Part shown: piece by piece, positions 28,289-36,582 of the stretch | Position numbering within the stretch: position 1 is the first letter of the stretch | How the letters are laid out: each line of letters begins with the position of its first letter | Origin: Prescottella defluvii | GTDB taxonomy: Bacteria; Actinomycetota; Actinomycetes; Mycobacteriales; Mycobacteriaceae | Direction: 5' to 3' | NCBI RefSeq assembly: GCF_000738775.1 | Contig: NZ_JPOC01000007.1 | Coordinates: forward strand, 1 to 64,000 | Length of the DNA: 64,000 nt | Program-made: the position numbers and the translations under genes | The notes under the pieces: model-generated | Told to the model about the DNA's origin: nothing | Seen by the model: the letters and a program-made list of their open reading frames with translations, nothing else | Databases searched by the model: none

Positions 28289-29773
28289 GTGTCGCAGGAG
28301 CAGGTTCGTCGCACCCGGGTGCTGATCGTCGGCGCGGGATTCGCCGGACTCGGCATGGCCCTGCAACTCGCCCACCGGGGCGAGCGCGACTTCCTGATCC
28401 TCGAGCAGGCCGACGCCGTGGGCGGCACGTGGCGGCAGAATACCTACCCCGGCTGCGAGTGCGACATCCCGTCGGTGCTGTACTCGTACTCGTTTGCCCC
28501 CAAGCAGGATTGGGCGTCGTCGCACGCGGCGCAGCCGGAGATCCTGGACTACCTGTCGGAGTTGACGGAACGCCACGGACTGGGTGACCACCTGCAGTTT
28601 GGCACCGAGGTAGCCGGGGCGCGGTGGGACGAGACCGACTGCCGCTGGCACGTTTTCGACAGCACCGGACGCGAGTTCGTCGCGCAGTACCTGGTCGTGG
28701 CGTCGGGTGCGCTCAATGTGCCGCGCATCCCGCGCATCTCCGGCGCCGAAACGTTCGCGGGCACCAGCATGCACTCGGCGGCCTGGAACGACGACGTCGA
28801 CCTCACCGGCAAACGGGTGGCCCTGATCGGCACCGGCGCGAGCGCAATCCAGTTGGCGCCGCGCCTTGCCGAACGCGCTGGCACTCTGCACATCTTCCAA
28901 CGCACCCCGGCGTGGATCCTGCCGCGACGGCAGTTTCGCACCGCGGTCGCTCTGAGCCGACGGAGTGCGCTGGCACGCAAACTGTTCCGCGCAGCCACCT
29001 ACTGGGGCGCCGAGGCGCTCGGCGTCGGCCTGAGCCGTCCGCGACTGCTCGAGCGCACCCAGAACCGCGCCCTCGCACACCTGCGCAACCAGGTGTCCGA
29101 CGCGACTTTGCGTGACGCGCTCACCCCCGACTACCGAATCGGCTGCAAGCGGATTCTGCGCTCCAACGACTTCTACCCGACGCTGACCCGCCCGAACACC
29201 ACGCTGGTCACCGATCCGATCACCGCGATCCACCCGAGCGGGATCGAGACCGCCGACGGCACCCACCACGACGTCGACGTCATCGTGTACGCCACCGGGT
29301 TCCGGGTCGCGGGCGCGATGAACCGCATGCACCTGATCGGCCGCGACGGCGTCAGCCTGCTCGAACGCTGGCAGCGCCACGGCGTCCGCACCCACCTCGG
29401 CGTCACGATGTCCGGGATGCCCAACGCATTCTTCCTGTCCGGGCCCAACACCGGCCTGGGCCACAACTCGGTGATCGTGATGATCGAGGCGCAGATCGCG
29501 CACACACTCGACGCGATGCGCCTGGCCGAGGAGAGCGGCGCGGGTGCCGTCGAGGTCCGCGTCGACGCCCAGGATGCGTTCGATTCGTCTCTGCGGGAAC
29601 GACTCTCGCGTGGAGTGTGGAGCACCGGCGGCTGCTCCAGCTGGTACCTCGACGCCCGCGGATCCAACCACGCGCTGTGGCCGGGGTCGTCCTGGGACTA
29701 CCGGCGCCGCACCCGCGTCGTCGATCCCGCCGACTACGAGCTGCTCGGCACCGACTCGGAAGCGGCGGCCTGA
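28289..29773 (+). CDS. flavin-containing (Baeyer-Villiger-like) monooxygenase
   Basis: The 494-residue protein has an N-terminal FAD motif (LIVGAGFAGLGMALQL), an NADPH motif (VALIGTGASAIQLAP) and, between them, FAGTSMHSAAWNDD, which matches the Baeyer-Villiger fingerprint FxGxxxHxxxW with the final Pro replaced by Asn. YPGCECDIPSVLYSYSF and YATGF are also typical. It probably oxygenates ketones or related substrates. The start is a GTG at 28289 with a weak site. Substrate is unknown. Confidence 0.92.
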   Translation: MSQEQVRRTRVLIVGAGFAGLGMALQLAHRGERDFLILEQADAVGGTWRQNTYPGCECDIPSVLYSYSFAPKQDWASSHAAQPEILDYLSELTERHGLGDHLQFGTEVAGARWDETDCRWHVFDSTGREFVAQYLVVASGALNVPRIPRISGAETFAGTSMHSAAWNDDVDLTGKRVALIGTGASAIQLAPRLAERAGTLHIFQRTPAWILPRRQFRTAVALSRRSALARKLFRAATYWGAEALGVGLSRPRLLERTQNRALAHLRNQVSDATLRDALTPDYRIGCKRILRSNDFYPTLTRPNTTLVTDPITAIHPSGIETADGTHHDVDVIVYATGFRVAGAMNRMHLIGRDGVSLLERWQRHGVRTHLGVTMSGMPNAFFLSGPNTGLGHNSVIVMIEAQIAHTLDAMRLAEESGAGAVEVRVDAQDAFDSSLRERLSRGVWSTGGCSSWYLDARGSNHALWPGSSWDYRRRTRVVDPADYELLGTDSEAAA

Positions 29774-29858
29774 CGCGGCCGAGAAAATGGTTGGACGCGG
29801 TTCGACACCGGTTGTTAGCGTGTCGGCGACCGTGACTTCACACCAGGAGGTGAGACCC

Positions 29859-29918
29859 ATGTACGCAACGAACATGTGGGTGCTCCCACTCGTGTGCACG
29901 GTCGGGCGATTGACGTAG
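29859..29918 (+). CDS. 19-residue leader peptide upstream of an alpha/beta hydrolase
   Basis: A short frame, MYATNMWVLPLVCTVGRLT, follows an excellent ribosome binding site (AGGAGGTGA, 29844-29853, 5 bases before the ATG). It ends 45 bases before the hydrolase gene. CGGCGAC at 29824-29830 is complementary to GTCGCCG at 29921-29927, on either side of the peptide frame, so translation could change the RNA fold. No amino acid run indicates what is sensed. Confidence 0.5.
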   Translation: MYATNMWVLPLVCTVGRLT

Positions 29919-29963
29919 GTGTCGCCGGGAGCGCCGAACGAGGCAATCCCGAAAGGCCACACC

Positions 29964-30731
29964 ATGCAATTCACTTCAGAGACATCGTCGAACGGTGTCG
30001 TCGAACGCACTTTCACGCTGGGCGAGATCACCGGCGCGCTCTGGTCTCCCGCATCCGCATCCGGATCCGGTGGCGGGCCGCTGCTGCTGTCGGGGCATTC
30101 CGGCGGCATGCACAAGAGGGCGCCGGGACTGGTCGCCGGCGCACTGCACAGCGTCACCGCCCACGGGTTCACCGTCGCCGCCATCGATGCACCCGGGCAC
30201 GGCGACCGACCGCGAAACGCCGAGGATCAACGGCGGGTCGACGCGATCCATCGGGCCCGGGCGGCGGGCGAGCCCCTCGCCCCGATCGTCGTCGAACACA
30301 ACCTGTCGGTGGCCGAGCGCGCGGTACCGGAATGGCAGGCGACCCTGGACGCGCTGCAGGCGCTGCCCGAGATCGGCGCCGACGCGCAGATCGGCTACGG
30401 CGGAATGACGTTGGGGGTCACGACCGGGCTGCTGCTCGCGGCGGCCGACTCCCGGATCGCCGCGCTGAGCATCGGCGCGGTGTTCGTGAACGACGCCCTG
30501 CTCGAGGTGGCCCGACGGATCACCGTCCCGATCGAGTACCGGATTCCGTGGGACGACGAGGAGATCGACCGGGCGTCCGCGCTCGCCCTGTTCGACGCCC
30601 TCGCCTCGACGGAGAAGACCCTGCACACCCATCCGGGCAGGTACTTCGAGGTGCCCGAACACGAGCGCGACAGCTCGGCCCGGTTCTTCGCCCGCCATCT
30701 CGGTCGGACGGCCGGCACGGCTTCGGACTGA
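29964..30731 (+). CDS. alpha/beta hydrolase with a Thr in the nucleophile position
   Basis: The 255-residue protein has the alpha/beta hydrolase layout: LLLSGHSGGMHK in the oxyanion region, IDAPGHGDRP after the next strand, the elbow IGYGGMTLGVTTG, and a late acid/histidine region. The elbow reads G-M-T-L-G, so threonine stands where serine is expected. This may lower or remove esterase activity or mark a different reaction. The ATG at 29964 has GAAAGG upstream. It lies downstream of a leader peptide frame and before a bidirectional hairpin. Confidence 0.8.
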   Translation: MQFTSETSSNGVVERTFTLGEITGALWSPASASGSGGGPLLLSGHSGGMHKRAPGLVAGALHSVTAHGFTVAAIDAPGHGDRPRNAEDQRRVDAIHRARAAGEPLAPIVVEHNLSVAERAVPEWQATLDALQALPEIGADAQIGYGGMTLGVTTGLLLAAADSRIAALSIGAVFVNDALLEVARRITVPIEYRIPWDDEEIDRASALALFDALASTEKTLHTHPGRYFEVPEHERDSSARFFARHLGRTAGTASD

Positions 30732-30736
30732 GGTGA

Positions 30737-30779
30737 GGCGGTATCGGCGTCCGGCACCGCGCCGGATGCCGATACCGCC
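30737..30779. terminator. bidirectional hairpin terminator
   Basis: A 19-bp stem (starting GGCGGTATCGGC, closing GCCGATACCGCC, one G-T pair inside) with a 5-base loop lies between the convergent genes ending at 30731 and 30815. Confidence 0.75.
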
Positions 30780-30814
30780 ACCACTCGACGTGCGGAGCAC
30801 CGGCGGCTACGGGG

Positions 30815-32155
30815 TCAGTCGTGTGACGGGAAGCCGACGATCGCCAGGTTGAGCGGAAGCTGATCCTTGCGCGGTTCGGCGGTGGCGAGCTTGTCCTGAA
30901 AGAACCTGCCGGAGACGTAGTCGTCGGCGTCCAAGAGCTCCTGCACGGGGACCTGCCCCGAGTACTCGAAGCTGTCGAACACGTACGGGAGCGAGTCCGC
31001 GGACAGCAGGCTCGGGCCGTTCATCAGCTGGAAGTGCAGGTGCGATGCGTTGGCATTGCCGGTGTTGCCGAGCTTGGCGAGCTGGTCACCCTTCTTGACC
31101 TTGTCGCCCGGCTTCACGAGCAACGAGCCCTCGATGAAGTGCGCGTACAGCGCGTAGACGCCCCCGCCGATGTCGAGGACGATGTGGTTGCCGTCCACGT
31201 TCTCGACCGTGAGCTTCGCGGCCAGCTCCGGGACCGACGCGGGCAAGGTGCCCGGGGCGTTGGCCTGCACGTTGTCGAGCGTGGCGACGACCGTGCCGTC
31301 GGCCACGGCGTACACCTCGGACCCGTAGTCGACGTAGCTCTCGTTCTTCGTCTTGTCGCCGGTGTAGAACTCGCCCTCGTCGTTTGCCCGCTTCCAGTCG
31401 ATCGCGAACCTCTGACTGTTGTTGAGCTTGCCGTTCAGCGGCAGCGGCGACGACCGGTGCGGGAGCCCGGGCAGGCAGCAGCCGTTCAACGCCACCCAGT
31501 TGTCGCCGCGCAACGGCGGCGAGATGACGCGCGGCGATCCACCGTCGATGTCCAGTGGCATCGCCAAGTAGTCGACCGGCGCGGGTTCACGCGCGGCCGG
31601 CGACGCGGCCGCCTTGCCGTACAGGTGATGCAGCACGCTCTTCGGCGCCTGATCCAGCGAATCGAAACTGAAGTCGAGGAACAGGATTCGACTCTCCTGC
31701 GGGGGAACAGCCGTGGAGGTCGCCGGGGGCGCGGTGAGCATGCGAAGCCGATTGCAGTCGCCGACGCCGCAGTTCGGATCGACCAGCGCGGTGCCGGAGA
31801 ACGACGCGACCACCCTCGAGGTGTCGGATCCGTCCACCACGTCGACCCTGTCGAGTGTCGCCGGGACCGACGTCGCGTTGGTCAGTTGCAGGTCGTAGGC
31901 CACGTGATACTTCCCGTCGCTGCCCAGGAACGGAAAGGTGGGGTCACCGATCGGTGAGAAGACCAGTCCGGTGTACGCATCCGGCACAGGGATATTCGTG
32001 GGATCCGCCGCCGTCGTCGACGCCCCGTTCGCCGTAGCCGCGTCCGGAGCGCTCTCACCGGACGCGCATCCGGCCACCAACAGCGACAGCGCCACCACGG
32101 CGATCGCGCCCGATCGAATGGACCGTGTGATCGTGGCAGGCAACGCAGTGTTCAT
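30815..32155 (-). CDS. M23-family peptidase-like lipoprotein
   Basis: The 446-residue exported protein has a signal peptide with lipobox LLVAGC (Cys30), a beta-rich N-terminal domain (about 55-200) and a C-terminal LytM/M23 domain: QRFAIDWKRA, GNHIVLDIGGGVYALYAHFI and SHLHFQLMNGP. The second and third zinc motifs (YAHF, HLHF) are present; the first motif has Arg-Phe-Ala-Ile-Asp rather than His-x3-Asp, so one ligand may be lost and activity is uncertain. Its probable role is at the cell wall. Confidence 0.88.
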   Translation of the reverse strand: MNTALPATITRSIRSGAIAVVALSLLVAGCASGESAPDAATANGASTTAADPTNIPVPDAYTGLVFSPIGDPTFPFLGSDGKYHVAYDLQLTNATSVPATLDRVDVVDGSDTSRVVASFSGTALVDPNCGVGDCNRLRMLTAPPATSTAVPPQESRILFLDFSFDSLDQAPKSVLHHLYGKAAASPAAREPAPVDYLAMPLDIDGGSPRVISPPLRGDNWVALNGCCLPGLPHRSSPLPLNGKLNNSQRFAIDWKRANDEGEFYTGDKTKNESYVDYGSEVYAVADGTVVATLDNVQANAPGTLPASVPELAAKLTVENVDGNHIVLDIGGGVYALYAHFIEGSLLVKPGDKVKKGDQLAKLGNTGNANASHLHFQLMNGPSLLSADSLPYVFDSFEYSGQVPVQELLDADDYVSGRFFQDKLATAEPRKDQLPLNLAIVGFPSHD

Positions 32156-32312
32156 TTCCCGTCCTCAGTCTCGGTCGAGCCCCGGGCGAGCATCTGGTGT
32201 CGCAAGGCAAACGGTAACGCTCCGGGCGCCCCATTGTTCGAGATTGTCACGTTCGCGCGCCTTCCCGATGCCCTAGGTGCCCCGTCACATGCACGAATGC
32301 AGATTATAGACT

Positions 32313-32349
32313 TTGACAATCATTTGCATTAGCCGATAGACCTTGCGGC
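32313..32349 (+). promoter_or_regulatory. promoter with Zur-like box upstream of aztD-like gene
   Basis: TTGACA (32313-32318) is a perfect -35 and ATAGAC/TAGACC 17-18 bases on is a candidate -10, close to the ATG. The -35 and spacer read TTGACAATCATTTGCATT, which resembles actinobacterial Zur sites of the TGANAATNATTTNCA kind. It is consistent with zinc control of a zinc chaperone gene. Confidence 0.5.
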
Positions 32350-33591
32350 ATGATCCGCATCGACCCCACCTCCCGACGCCTCACCCTCGCCGCCTCCGTC
32401 GCCACGTGCGCGGCCCTGCTCGCCGGCTGCACGTCCACCGCCGACGGCACCACCACCGAAAGCGCCTCCGCGACAGCCGAACCGTCACAGGTTCGCGCCG
32501 CCACACCGCGCCTCGCACTCACCTACGACGGCGGGCTCCTCGTGCTCGACGCCGAAACCCTCTCGGTGGTGGGCGAATCCGAGCTCGGTGGGTTCAACCG
32601 CCTCAGCCCGGCCGGCGACGAGCGGCACGTGATCGTCGCCGCCGACGGCGGCTTCCGTGTCCTCGACACCGGCACGTGGTCCGAGGCGCACGGCGACCAC
32701 GCGCACCACTACACCGCGGCGCCCACCCTCACCGACATCACCTTCGCCGCCGCCGAGCCCGGCCACGTCGTCCGGCACGCGGGCCGCACCGTCCTGTTCG
32801 ACGACGGCACCGGACGCATCGAGTCGTTCGACCCCGCCACCCTCTCCGACGGCAAGCCACAGACCACGACGTTCACCGTCCCCGTCGCGCATCACGGTGT
32901 CGCCGTCGAACTCGCCGACGGCGGGCTGATCACCACGCTCGGTGACGCGAAGACGCGCACCGGCATCGTCGTCCACGACGCCGCCCGCACCGAGATCGCC
33001 CGCAGCGAGCAGTGCCCCGGCGTGCACGGGGAGGCCGTCGCCGCCGGCGAGGCCGTCGTGTTCGGCTGCCAGGACGGCCTGCTGATCTACCGCGACGGCA
33101 CGATCACCAAGGTGACCAGCCCCGACCCGTACGGCCGGATCGGCAACCAGGCCGGCTCCGAGGAGTCCGTCGTGGTGCTCGGCGACTACAAGTCCGACCC
33201 GGACGCCGACCTGGAGCGTCCGCAGCGCGTGTCGCTCACCGACACCGTGACCGGCGAGCTGCGCCTGGTGGACATCGGCACCAGCTACACGTTCCGGTCG
33301 CTGGGCCGCGGACTGTTCGGCGAGGCCCTGGTCCTCGGCACCGACGGCGCGCTTCACGTACTCGACCCGGACACCGGCGCGACAATCCGGACCGTCCCGG
33401 TGCTCGACCCGTGGACCGAGCCGCAGGAGTGGCAGACGCCCCGTCCGACGCTGTTCGTGCAGGGCCTCACCGCGTACGTCACCGATCCCGCCACCCAGCG
33501 GATCCACACCGTCGACTACGAGAACGGGCAGGTCACGACCAGTGCCGAACTGCCGCAGGTGCCCGACGAGATCACCGGCGTGCGCGGCTGA
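32350..33591 (+). CDS. aztD: AztD-like zinc metallochaperone lipoprotein
   Basis: The 413-residue exported protein has a signal peptide with lipobox LLAGC (Cys27), then a beta-propeller-like body. The His-rich segment EAHGDHAHHYTAAP (about residues 115-128) is typical of AztD, which delivers zinc to the AztC binding protein of a zinc ABC importer. AztABC genes are not adjacent here. The Zur-like box upstream supports expression under zinc starvation. Confidence 0.8.
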   Translation: MIRIDPTSRRLTLAASVATCAALLAGCTSTADGTTTESASATAEPSQVRAATPRLALTYDGGLLVLDAETLSVVGESELGGFNRLSPAGDERHVIVAADGGFRVLDTGTWSEAHGDHAHHYTAAPTLTDITFAAAEPGHVVRHAGRTVLFDDGTGRIESFDPATLSDGKPQTTTFTVPVAHHGVAVELADGGLITTLGDAKTRTGIVVHDAARTEIARSEQCPGVHGEAVAAGEAVVFGCQDGLLIYRDGTITKVTSPDPYGRIGNQAGSEESVVVLGDYKSDPDADLERPQRVSLTDTVTGELRLVDIGTSYTFRSLGRGLFGEALVLGTDGALHVLDPDTGATIRTVPVLDPWTEPQEWQTPRPTLFVQGLTAYVTDPATQRIHTVDYENGQVTTSAELPQVPDEITGVRG

Positions 33592-33630
33592 TCCCCGACC
33601 CCGGGGTTGCGTGTTCCCGGGAGTCGCGCT

Positions 33631-33767
33631 TAGACTCCTCGGTCATGCAGCGCATCCAGGTAGTAGTTCACCGCCGTAGCGGGGTCTGATTCGGACCGAC
33701 CCCTCGCTGCGGGTCGTTGAGCTATCTACTTGTCGGTCCTTCCTTCACTTCAGGAAGACCCCCGAAA
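33631..33767 (+). promoter_or_regulatory. candidate translation/transcription attenuator of the LeuA-dimer gene
   Basis: TAGACT (33631-33636) is a good -10 ending 8 bases before the leader ATG, with TTGCGT at 33607-33612 as -35. After the leader, GGACCGAC (33693-33700) can pair with GTCGGTCC (33732-33739), or its CGAC part can pair in CGACCC (33697-33702) with GGGTCG (33711-33716); the two folds exclude each other. A third hairpin, CTTCCT (33739-33744) with AGGAAG (33752-33757), hides the ribosome binding site of the gene at 33768 and competes with the first pairing. This layout is what a leader-peptide attenuator needs. Confidence 0.6.
33645..33689 (+). CDS. 14-residue leader peptide with a Val-Val-Val run
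   Basis: The frame MQRIQVVVHRRSGV begins about one transcript-start length after the -10 box, so it should be leaderless. Three consecutive valine codons (GTA GTA GTT) are followed by His-Arg-Arg. It precedes a gene for a LeuA regulatory-type domain, so stalling at valine codons under valine shortage is a reasonable model. Confidence 0.6.
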   Translation: MQRIQVVVHRRSGV

Positions 33768-34247
33768 ATGCGCACCTCCCAGGCTTTCGCCACCAGCACC
33801 GCATCGTTCTCCGACGATCCGTTCTCCCTCCGTTTCGGCCTCCCGCTGCCGCGCGACCTGCGTGCCCAGGCGCAGGGTCTGACCTGGTCCGAGTTCACCG
33901 ACCGCTTCGCCCCCACCGGCGGTCCCGTCCGGCTGGGCAGCTGGACGTCGGAGCACATCGGCGCCGGTCAGCACACGTTCACCGCCACCCTCGGACTGGG
34001 CGACAGCATCTCGTCCGCGTCGGCGACCGCCACCGGCCCCATCGCAGCACTGACGTCGATGCTGTACGACGCCGGTTTCCAGCTCGAGATCCTCTCGTTC
34101 CACCAGCAGCGGACCGACGCGGGCACCGCGACGTTCCTACTGTGTGAACACGACGGTGAGCGCCGCTGGGCGATGGCCATCGCCGACGACTGCAACGCGT
34201 CGGCGCGGGCGGCGATCATCGCCGGCGCCAACCTGCTGCACCGCTGA
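33768..34247 (+). CDS. stand-alone LeuA allosteric (dimer) domain protein
   Basis: The 159-residue protein matches the C-terminal regulatory domain of 2-isopropylmalate synthase (LGSWTSEHIGAGQHTFTATLG; ASATATGPIAALTSMLYDAGF; AMAIADDCNASARAAIIAGANLLHR) but has no catalytic TIM barrel. About 50 N-terminal residues (SLRFGLPLPRDLRAQAQGLTW) resemble the linker that precedes this domain in LeuA. It may modulate LeuA or bind branched-chain amino acids on its own. The AGGAAG site 10 bases before the ATG can be closed in a hairpin. Confidence 0.85.
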   Translation: MRTSQAFATSTASFSDDPFSLRFGLPLPRDLRAQAQGLTWSEFTDRFAPTGGPVRLGSWTSEHIGAGQHTFTATLGLGDSISSASATATGPIAALTSMLYDAGFQLEILSFHQQRTDAGTATFLLCEHDGERRWAMAIADDCNASARAAIIAGANLLHR

Positions 34248-34327
34248 AAAAGTTGATCTTCCGGACCGATCCGGACGGGAGGCGGCACCGAATACCGAGT
34301 GACCGCCTCCCCTCCGAAAGGACCGCC

Positions 34328-34945
34328 ATGCCCGCCACCAGGAAGATCGCCGCCGCCCTGTTCGCGACCGCCGCATCGGCACTGCTCGCCGCGGCACCCG
34401 CATCGGCCCAACCGACCGGCTCCGCAGATCTGTGGCAGCCCCTCGCGCCGATCCCGTCGCTCGACGTCGACCGCTACATGGGCACGTGGCACCAACTCGC
34501 CGCGGTGCCGCAGCCGTTCAACCTGAACTGTGCACGCGACACCCGCGCCACCTACGGCGTGATCGACGCGTCGAACGTCAGCGTGAACAACACGTGCACC
34601 ACGTGGAGCGGTGGAACCAACGGCATCGTCGGCAACGCCCGCGTCAACGATCCGGTCACCAACGCCCAACTGCACGTGAGCTTCCCGTCGGTCCCGTTCC
34701 AGAACTCGCCTGAGGGCCCCACCAACTACGTCGTCACCTACCTCGCCGACGACTACTCGTGGGCGTTCGTCGGCGACCCGGCGCGCGTGTCCGGCTTCGT
34801 GCTCTCGCGCACGCCGTCGGTGAGCGCCGACGGCTGGCAGCAGATCCGCAGCGTCGTCGAATCCCGCGGATACAACTCGTGCCTGGTGCTCACCTCGCCC
34901 ACCACGGGTGGACGTTCCGACATCACGCCGCTCTGCGCGGTGTGA
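34328..34945 (+). CDS. secreted bacterial lipocalin
   Basis: The 205-residue protein has a signal peptide (TRKIAAALFATAASALLAAA, cleaved near ASA-QP) and the lipocalin start motif DVDRYMGTWHQLAAVPQPF, followed by strands typical of the Blc family (NYVVTYLADDYSWAFVGDP) and a late Cys pair. Lacking a lipobox, it should be released or wall-associated. It probably carries fatty acids or other lipids. AAAGGACCGCC precedes the ATG. Confidence 0.92.
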   Translation: MPATRKIAAALFATAASALLAAAPASAQPTGSADLWQPLAPIPSLDVDRYMGTWHQLAAVPQPFNLNCARDTRATYGVIDASNVSVNNTCTTWSGGTNGIVGNARVNDPVTNAQLHVSFPSVPFQNSPEGPTNYVVTYLADDYSWAFVGDPARVSGFVLSRTPSVSADGWQQIRSVVESRGYNSCLVLTSPTTGGRSDITPLCAV

Positions 34946-34989
34946 CGAGATCCCGACCACCCCGGACCACCACGCCCGGCTCGCGCCAT

Positions 34990-35063
34990 CGGCCTGAGCG
35001 CCCATTCTCTGCTCCTGCACGCGGGATCCCGCGGATCAGGGCTGGGAGTGGGCGCTCAGGCCG
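34990..35063. terminator. long bidirectional hairpin between convergent genes
   Basis: Perfect 15-bp arms (CGGCCTGAGCGCCCA at 34990-35004, complement at 35049-35063) extend inward with a few further pairs. The loop contains another palindrome, CGCGGGATCCCGCG. The structure lies between the stops of the convergent genes ending at 34945 and 35077. Confidence 0.7.
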
Positions 35064-35076
35064 AGTGGCTCGGTGC

Positions 35077-36558
35077 CTATTCGGCCGCCGCACGCTCCCG
35101 TGCCGCGGCACCGGTGATGTTGGCGAGCATGCCCTTGAAGATGATGCCGTGGAACGGCAGGATCGAGTACCAGTAGAGCCGCCCCGCAAGACCTTTCGGG
35201 AAGAAGACGGCCCGCTGCTCGAGCCGGGATCGGTGCGGCCCGTCGGGGCTGACCCGCCACTCCAGCCAGGCCCCTCCCGGTGTCCGCATCTCGGCGCGCA
35301 GCCGCAGCAGCCGCCCGCGGTCGATCTCCTCGACGCGCCAGAAGTCCAGAGGATCGCCGGTGTTGAGCCGGCGGGCGTCACGGCGGCCGCGGGTGAGTCC
35401 CACACCGCCGACGAGTCGGTCCAGCCAGCCCCGGATCACCCACGCGAGCGGGAACGAGTACCAACCGTTCTCGCCGCCGATGCTCTCGAGCACCTGCCAC
35501 AGCGTGTCGGCATCCGCGTCGCATCCCGCACTGCGCTCGTCGGTGTACACCACTTCCCCGGCCCAATTCGGATCGGACGGAAGCGGATCCGACGGCGCCC
35601 CCACCGGTGATGCGCTGGCCCAGTTGGTCTCCACCTCACCGTTCCGGATGCGCCGCAGCGCCAACCGGACCGCCTGCCGATACGGCGTCAGCCCCTCCGG
35701 CGGAACGGGGATCACGTCGTCGATGTCCCGATTCGCGGCCACGGCGTCGTTGTGCAGCGACTCGATCAGCGCCCGCCCCAGCGAACTCGGGATGGGCGTC
35801 ACCAGCCCTATCCACAATCCCGCGAGCCGCGGAGTGAGCACCGGCAGCACCAGGACGCGGCGCCGGCGCAGACCCGCCACGTCGGCGTACACCCTCATCA
35901 TGTCGCCGTACGTCAGGACGTCGGGGCCGCCGATGTCGTACGCACGACTGCGCGGCAACGGGGCGTCGGCCGCCGCCACCAGGTAGTAGAGGACGTCGCG
36001 CACCGCGATCGGTTGGATCCGGTTGTTCACCCACTTCGGTGTGGTCATCACCGGCAGGCGGTTCGTCAGGTGCCGGATCATCTCGAACGACGCCGATCCG
36101 GATCCGATCACGACCCCGGCCTGCAGCACCATCGTCGGGATCCCGGACTCCACGAGAATGCGCCCCACCTGGGCACGCGAGCGCATGTGCGGCGAGAGTT
36201 CGGTGCCCTCGGGGTGCAGTCCGCCGAGGTAGACGATGCGTCCGACGCCGCTCGCCTTCGCCGCGGCCGCCAGATTGGACGCCCCGATCCGCTCGGTCTC
36301 GACGAACTCCGCCGAGGTCCCCATCGAGTGCACGAGGAAGTAGACGACGTCCATGCCGGCGGTGGCCGCCATCAGCGAGTCCGGATCGCCCAGATCCCCG
36401 CGGACGATGTCCACCTGCTTCGCCCACGGCACGTCGCGTAGCTTCTCCGGCGAGCGCACCAGGACCCGCACGTCGTATCCGGCGGCGAGCAAGCGCGGGG
36501 CGAGTCGGCCACCGATGTAGCCGGTGGCCCCGGTTACCAGCACCCGCCGTCGCTGCAC
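35077..36558 (-). CDS. NAD(P)-binding epimerase fused to a DUF2867/SRPBCC-type domain
   Basis: The 493-residue protein has an N-terminal NmrA/atypical-SDR domain (VLVTGATGYIGGRLAPRLLAAG; VVYFLVHSMG; a YLGGLHPEG loop) and, after about residue 330, a DUF2867 domain (LWQVLESIGGENGWYSFP, DFWRVEEIDRGRLLRLRAEM, FFPKGLAGRLYWYSILPFHG). Such fusions are common in actinobacteria; the reaction is unknown. The start is a GTG at 36558, 24 bases from the divergent hydrolase gene. Confidence 0.85.
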   Translation of the reverse strand: MQRRRVLVTGATGYIGGRLAPRLLAAGYDVRVLVRSPEKLRDVPWAKQVDIVRGDLGDPDSLMAATAGMDVVYFLVHSMGTSAEFVETERIGASNLAAAAKASGVGRIVYLGGLHPEGTELSPHMRSRAQVGRILVESGIPTMVLQAGVVIGSGSASFEMIRHLTNRLPVMTTPKWVNNRIQPIAVRDVLYYLVAAADAPLPRSRAYDIGGPDVLTYGDMMRVYADVAGLRRRRVLVLPVLTPRLAGLWIGLVTPIPSSLGRALIESLHNDAVAANRDIDDVIPVPPEGLTPYRQAVRLALRRIRNGEVETNWASASPVGAPSDPLPSDPNWAGEVVYTDERSAGCDADADTLWQVLESIGGENGWYSFPLAWVIRGWLDRLVGGVGLTRGRRDARRLNTGDPLDFWRVEEIDRGRLLRLRAEMRTPGGAWLEWRVSPDGPHRSRLEQRAVFFPKGLAGRLYWYSILPFHGIIFKGMLANITGAAARERAAAE

Positions 36559-36582
36559 CGTTCCACGGTAACCTCGATCGTC

